Of a stretch of DNA of 54,232 nt, positions 51,301 to 54,232 are shown one piece after another. Position numbers and translations under genes: made by a program. Below the pieces are notes generated by a model. The model ran no database searches. It worked only from the letters and a program-made list of their open reading frames with translations, and had not been told where the DNA came from. Origin of the DNA: Planctomycetota bacterium (lineage in GTDB: Bacteria; Planctomycetota; B15-G4); assembly GCA_029259695.1 (NCBI GenBank), contig JAJDEQ010000173.1:1-54232 (forward strand). The letters run 5' to 3'. Position 1 is the stretch's first letter. Each line of letters starts with the position of its first letter.

Positions 51301-53642
51301 ATCTGCGGCGCGAGCGTGGGGATGCCCGCGGGTGTGTGGCCGGCGATGCCGGCGAGCGTGAGACACGACTCGATGGTCACCGGCATGGGCACGCCGGTGA
51401 TCGGGTGCTTGGTGATCAGCGGGTAGGTCGCGTTGTATTCGATGTGCCCCGTCGGGAAGAGGAAGTTGTTGGCGAAGCCGATGTTCTGGGTCAGCGTCAG
51501 CCCGGCATCCGCTGCGAGGCCCGGTCGCGTGAGACCGTCGCCGCCGGCCACGAACTCGCTGAAGTTGGGGTACGGGTAGGTCTCGAAGACCGTCGGGAAG
51601 GCGCACGGGTCGGGCCGGTAGGGCGCGAACACGGTGGCCTGGACCGAGAAGAAGTTGATGTCCGACGCCAGCGTGTTCTCGAAGGCCAGCTCGAAGTCGT
51701 TGTTGCGCAACCCCGGCGACGAACCCACCGGGTCGTTGACGTACGTGAAGCGTGCCCAGGGCTCGGTGAACAACGAGGGGAAGATCGGGTCCGTCATGTC
51801 GTCGACGGCGGTGGTCTTGCCGGCGGTCTCGAGGCATTCGTGCACGGGCAACGGGCAGCCGCTGTCGTGGTGCAGCTCCGCCACGGCGGCGTTGTATCCG
51901 CCGTGCTCTTCACCCACGTCCCAGAGCGCGTAGCCGATGCGCATCGGGCACAACGTATCGATCGTGTCCTTCTTGCCCGGCGGGTGCGCGCACGTGAGCA
52001 ACCCGGTCACGACGTCGTCGAGGGTCGCCGCAGGAGGACAGACGACGGGCTCGAAGACGGCCTTGTTGCCCACCGAGTCGAAGGCCGTCGCGGTGACGCA
52101 GGCCCAGGTCGTGGAGGCGGTGGTCGGCACGGGCATGCGGAACAGCCCGGCTCCCATGTCGAACGCGGCGACGCCGGTTGCGCCGATCAGGTCGTCACTG
52201 CGAATCCACTCGAAGGTCATCGTCACGTTGACGACGCCGTCGTCGCTGATCGCGTCCCGCACCTGCATGTGGAACACCGTCTCCGGCGTGGAGATCGACG
52301 GCGAGTCGTTGTCGAGCAGCAGCGGCGGCAGCGTGTCAACAGCGCCGCTGTTGATGTAGACCTTGTTCGTCCAGATCCCGGATTCGCCCTGGGCCGTGAC
52401 CATGTCGTACGTGCCGTCGCCGTCGAGGTCACCGAACCCGATGTCGAGCGTGCTGTCCGTGCTGATCTGGATGATGGAGTTCTGGTTGGTGAAGGTGCTG
52501 TCGCCGTTGTTCTCGTAGAGCTTCTCCTGAGTCCCCAGGGAACCGACGAACACGTCCAGGTCGCCGTCGTTGTCGTAGTCGAGCAGGGCCATCTCGTTGT
52601 CGTCGTGGCCGTTCGGCCCCGGGAACGTGGACTCGAACATCGCCTGGCCCGTGCCGTCGTTGCGTGCCCAGCCCTCACTGGCGCCGGAGATGGAGTTGAC
52701 CGCGGCGTCGAAGTCATCGTCGCCGTCCAGGTCACCCCACTCGACCTCGTAGGTCATGCTGGTGCCCAGGCCGTTCAGGATCGTGCTGACCGAGAAGGCG
52801 CCGCTGCCATCGTTCAGGTAGAGCCGACTGCGCTTGCCGGCCTGGCCCTTGCCCGACACGGCGATGTCGATGTCGAAGTCGCCGTCGAAGTCGAACAGGG
52901 TCGCGTCCTGGGCGTTGTACAGGTCGACCGGCATGTTGGTGGCCGTGATGTCGGTGAAGAAGCCCGAACCGTCGTTCTCGTAGAGGATCACCTGGCGAGC
53001 GATGCCCCCGAAGGTTGCGCCGTCGGTGAAGACCAGATCCAGGTCGCCATCGTCGTCGATGTCGCCGGCGCAGACGCTGAAGGAGGCCATGGTCCGGGTG
53101 GGCAGGCGCGCAGCGGACTCGTCCGCGAACACGGCCAGACCGCCGCCCTGGTTGATCAGCAGGCGCGGCACCTGCGTGGGCACCGCGGCCGCCCCCTCCG
53201 GCGCGTAGACGAGATCGAGGTCGCCGTCGTTGTCGACGTCCTCTGCAATGACCATCTTCGCGTTGAACGGGGCGACGTTCAGGTTGGAGTGGGCCGCGAC
53301 GAAGAACCCCGAGCCGGTGTTGAGAAAGAGGTGCTGCTCGCGAGCCCCCCCCGCGCCGTAGCCGAAGCCGTTGGCGAACACGATGTCGTTGTCCCCGTCG
53401 CCCTCGATGTCGGCGATCACGACGCCGTCGGTCCAGAGCAACTGGGCGGGCAGGGCGGTGTTGTCGATGACGAACTGGGCCCATGCCGGCGCGGCGAGTA
53501 GCAACGTCGCCAGGGCGCCCGTGACGAGCCGGTGCAGGGCCTTGCCGCGCGGCCCTGCGTCGCTGCGGCTTGCGACCGAAGTGACGTCGCACGCCCGGTT
53601 CAACTGCGTGCCGGGGCGGACCTGCTCGACGGTCGTCCTCAT
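48399..53642 (-). CDS. Giant exported VCBS protein with a GH42-like glycosidase region
   Basis: 1747 residues; ATG at 53642 with GAGGGA upstream. The signal sequence lies unusually deep, with its hydrophobic core at about residues 38-53 (LVTGALATLLLAAPAWAQ). Residues about 55-430 are VCBS/FG-GAP repeats (DVDNDGDLDLVYA, DIDDDGDLDLVFT, DYDNDGDLDVFVG). A β-sandwich-like part follows. Around residue 900 the motif YVHFRAWLEDKYTPLGG then LAAAWGV matches GH42-type β-galactosidases, and residues about 1255-1300 (WLVSERELLFSPFVPELDVE, WNLLVLTDRTTLDA) look like their trimerisation domain. A Ser/Gly/Thr linker (about 1465-1548) leads to a C-terminal β-domain. Catalytic acids were not pinned down. It may bind and cleave polysaccharide. 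Confidence 0.8.
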   Translation of the reverse strand: MRTTVEQVRPGTQLNRACDVTSVASRSDAGPRGKALHRLVTGALATLLLAAPAWAQFVIDNTALPAQLLWTDGVVIADIEGDGDNDIVFANGFGYGAGGAREQHLFLNTGSGFFVAAHSNLNVAPFNAKMVIAEDVDNDGDLDLVYAPEGAAAVPTQVPRLLINQGGGLAVFADESAARLPTRTMASFSVCAGDIDDDGDLDLVFTDGATFGGIARQVILYENDGSGFFTDITATNMPVDLYNAQDATLFDFDGDFDIDIAVSGKGQAGKRSRLYLNDGSGAFSVSTILNGLGTSMTYEVEWGDLDGDDDFDAAVNSISGASEGWARNDGTGQAMFESTFPGPNGHDDNEMALLDYDNDGDLDVFVGSLGTQEKLYENNGDSTFTNQNSIIQISTDSTLDIGFGDLDGDGTYDMVTAQGESGIWTNKVYINSGAVDTLPPLLLDNDSPSISTPETVFHMQVRDAISDDGVVNVTMTFEWIRSDDLIGATGVAAFDMGAGLFRMPVPTTASTTWACVTATAFDSVGNKAVFEPVVCPPAATLDDVVTGLLTCAHPPGKKDTIDTLCPMRIGYALWDVGEEHGGYNAAVAELHHDSGCPLPVHECLETAGKTTAVDDMTDPIFPSLFTEPWARFTYVNDPVGSSPGLRNNDFELAFENTLASDINFFSVQATVFAPYRPDPCAFPTVFETYPYPNFSEFVAGGDGLTRPGLAADAGLTLTQNIGFANNFLFPTGHIEYNATYPLITKHPITGVPMPVTIESCLTLAGIAGHTPAGIPTLAPQMRQIPCYWGPLLNVTDCGTSTTVPDDFYNIVPSLLHPDVASDLWDDLAYRVNPVDGGDPDPFFPEGLVAYNLIGAEYETNYLAGVDALAQKVVTACDCTVINAACYFDCLSNSDYSVASYVHFRAWLEDKYTPLGGISALAAAWGVPAIASCIDFDCDDIDPLLTSVGGPDDAFELETIYADWNDFQEHQRNESESFQYRAAKQSRPDDRMYAIEVDLPGCDRGALYSDGVALASWYDTNTNRTDIQTPMKKRALHAVAYGESLNFPLFGMPRFFPQICPGGGAPDGTPSTFLPPCWDFDFCNRTLREFIALGVDSLGIAYWENVTLWTLNDPPPDEEQDPCGAPLAGDNYSVTQNSVGGGQSGGRFRPLALGIENQLPGSSVASNQASDANMCEAMATEVASWRTKRAFMTPWRSPLLVHTGFAAAKRFGGSSPGFPPYLKGCPTDFVIDLMGKLQVQYAPFTDLAGFDDMWLVSERELLFSPFVPELDVEQMNRYAAEAEEHGWNLLVLTDRTTLDAIVADGAFVPQCADDPDCTLVPIELGIAVQYDMLPVGGGTRWAAVGFDDPSDPDTQDAIEASLLGDAQLGLDILTPGRTLRPVTAVVTETGKLAKGVDVTVMSDGVNLIVAAADTVVDRTIELEVDASLVKGLVIGYSAQSAPEPSTPPAPVGVRVPAPRNDDESSGGYGGTAGGSAGSSTGSSSGSSTGSTAGSTGGSTTGGQGDADGAPPSPPASGSVGLGLGGATGAPTGTPQANPRSGPPPPPTPVNPSEIEELATTLYYLPADIEDGSGTALADIPGLVGDLNLAIDVDIPAALDALDLAGFDVRAGSKLLLELDFVQDNDGDALEKLVAGLARLRRMMFLAYNDVSGDLTVRDIDGVGVESVRVQLEFPMQNHARRDIVAVTNASGVLNLTTLETDPVPDAEVWDFRIASYTIPGPLDPHILEIHAQHPVYETQSVLTVDLGP

Positions 53643-53850
53643 GCTGCGTCCCTCTTCCCTGGATAGGATCGTGTTCACGCAGCGGCGGAGTGCGCACGAC
53701 GGAGAACGCGACCGGGGCAGATCGTAGACCATCCGCGCCGTTCGTCGACCTGGCTCTCCTCGACCATCGAAGGGTTCGTCAGGACTCGAGCCGGAGGGAA
53801 CGCAGCCAAGGCACGACCACGTTCCCGGGACCGGGCGCATCCGGGCTACG

Positions 53851-53877
53851 CTCACTCCCCCTATCAGGGGAGGCGAG
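53851..53877. other. Hairpin upstream of the giant VCBS gene
   Basis: CTCCCC-CTATCA-GGGGAG, a 6-bp stem extended by CTC/GAG across a small bulge, lies 209 bases upstream of the start at 53642. It could end transcription from the right or be part of a leader. Otherwise 53643-53929 holds no gene that I can support. Confidence 0.35.
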
Positions 53878-53929
53878 TGCGCGCAGAGGACATGTGATCC
53901 TCAGAAAGCTCGTGTGGAAGAGCGGGTGG

Positions 53930-54056
53930 GGAAGCACGCGTGTGCCAGGAAGCACGCGTGTGCCAGGAGGCTCGCGTGTGCCAACGAGGCTCGCGTGTGC
54001 CACGAGGCTCGCGTGTGCCACGAGACTCGCGTGTGCCAGGAAGCTCGCATGTGCCA
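53930..54056. repeat. 18-bp tandem repeat, seven units
   Basis: Seven head-to-tail units of the type AGGAAGCACGCGTGTGCC or ACGAGGCTCGCGTGTGCC end at 53947, 53965, 53983, 54002, 54020, 54038 and 54056, so the period is 18 bases with one 19-base unit. The core CGCGTGTGCC is kept in nearly all. Some units contain the palindrome CACGCGTG. An open frame crosses it on the minus strand but reads as a bare SWHTRA repeat with no start signals, so it is treated as noncoding. Confidence 0.85.
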
Positions 54057-54198
54057 GGAGGACCGACCAGTGCCGGCGGCGGTGGCGTGATCTAGACCAA
54101 ATGGGTGGACCAGCGCTCCTGAGGTCCGCGGATTACGGCACCGTGGATCTCGGTAGCAAGTTCCCCGCGGCCGCAGAGCCGCATCAGGAGGCTGGTCC
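54057..54198 (+). ncRNA. Structured left end of an IS110-like element, possible bridge RNA
   Basis: This 142-base stretch directly precedes the transposase start and has no gene. It contains three small stems: GTGGACC with GGTCCGC (7 bp, one G-T), ACCG with CGGT around TGGATCT, and GCGGC with GCCGC around CGCAGA. Some IS110 elements encode a structured bridge RNA in the noncoding end upstream of the recombinase. The assignment rests on position and these stems only. Confidence 0.3.
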
Positions 54199-54232
54199 AT
54201 GCATGAGTTTACTCACTTCGTCGGGCTCGACG
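54199..54232 (+). CDS. Start of an IS110-family-like transposase, cut by window edge
   Basis: ATG at 54199 with CAGGAGG upstream. Only MHEFTHFVGLD is visible. An N-terminal (F/W)VGLD motif is the first acidic residue of the DEDD RuvC-like domain of IS110/IS1111 transposases, which start almost exactly this way (FVGLDVHK). Eleven residues are few, so this is a recognition by pattern. The element's right part lies outside the window. Confidence 0.55.
   Translation, partial: MHEFTHFVGLD

Noticed and set aside
53930..54056. CRISPR array
   Set aside because: The units are 18 bases, directly adjacent, with no unique spacers between them.
53901..54200. Minus-strand 99-codon open frame over the tandem repeat
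   Set aside because: It only reads the repeat (SWHTRA units), has no Shine-Dalgarno site and runs across the probable element boundary.

Overview
The window looks like a piece of a high-GC Planctomycetota chromosome. The best evidence is a three-gene operon (32776..40940) containing the planctomycete-specific PSCyt1, DUF1549 and DUF1553 domains and a Tat-exported DUF1501 protein. The many exported FG-GAP/VCBS-repeat proteins and a lone type IV pilin-like pseudopilin fit the same assignment. No rRNA, tRNA or CRISPR array was seen.

Layout. 1..3383: two divergent exported proteins, an FG-GAP protein running off the left edge and a metzincin-type metalloprotease. 3493..6906: a TIR domain, one membrane helix and a long WD40-like propeller in one protein. 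7087..10405: a secreted protein of unknown function, a decayed copy of the 3' end of the TIR gene, a lower-GC two-gene unit, and a second gene remnant. 10406..18743: FG-GAP protein, methyltransferase, YjbR-type DNA-binding protein with a histone-H1-like tail, acetolactate-decarboxylase-like lipoprotein, two exported proteins, a pseudopilin and a small monooxygenase. 18830..23172: exported proteins alternating with a methyltransferase and a short-chain dehydrogenase. 23284..26484: a 1066-residue protein without signal peptide, with glycine-rich, coiled-coil and hydrophobic segments. 26707..32525: exported proteins, including a trypsin-like protease. 32776..40940: the cytochrome/DUF1501 operon. 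41079..48307: a frameshifted phosphodiesterase, a DUF2911 protein, a VCBS protein, and an M28 peptidase/DinB pair. 48399..53642: a 1747-residue VCBS protein that appears to carry a GH42-like glycosidase. 53930..54232: an 18-bp tandem repeat, then the start of what looks like an IS110-family transposase.

The strongest shared theme is a C-terminal tail of about 120 residues, ending in GFSASNAISGTTP or a variant. It closes seven otherwise unrelated exported proteins here: a protease, a YWTD propeller, an NHL-like propeller, a PKD protein, a VCBS protein and two of unknown fold. It has no membrane anchor and looks like a lineage-specific export, sorting or surface-attachment module. The main candidates for undescribed biology are this tail family, the 1066-residue glycine-rich/coiled-coil protein, the TIR-membrane-WD40 protein, and the operon whose third gene fuses membrane, cytochrome c, leucine-rich, YHS-like and NHL parts.

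In GC-rich DNA like this the antisense frames stay open for long stretches. Strand was therefore chosen by recognisable domains, signal peptides and Shine-Dalgarno sites. Several starts were moved inward to the codon that has a Shine-Dalgarno site and a signal peptide.
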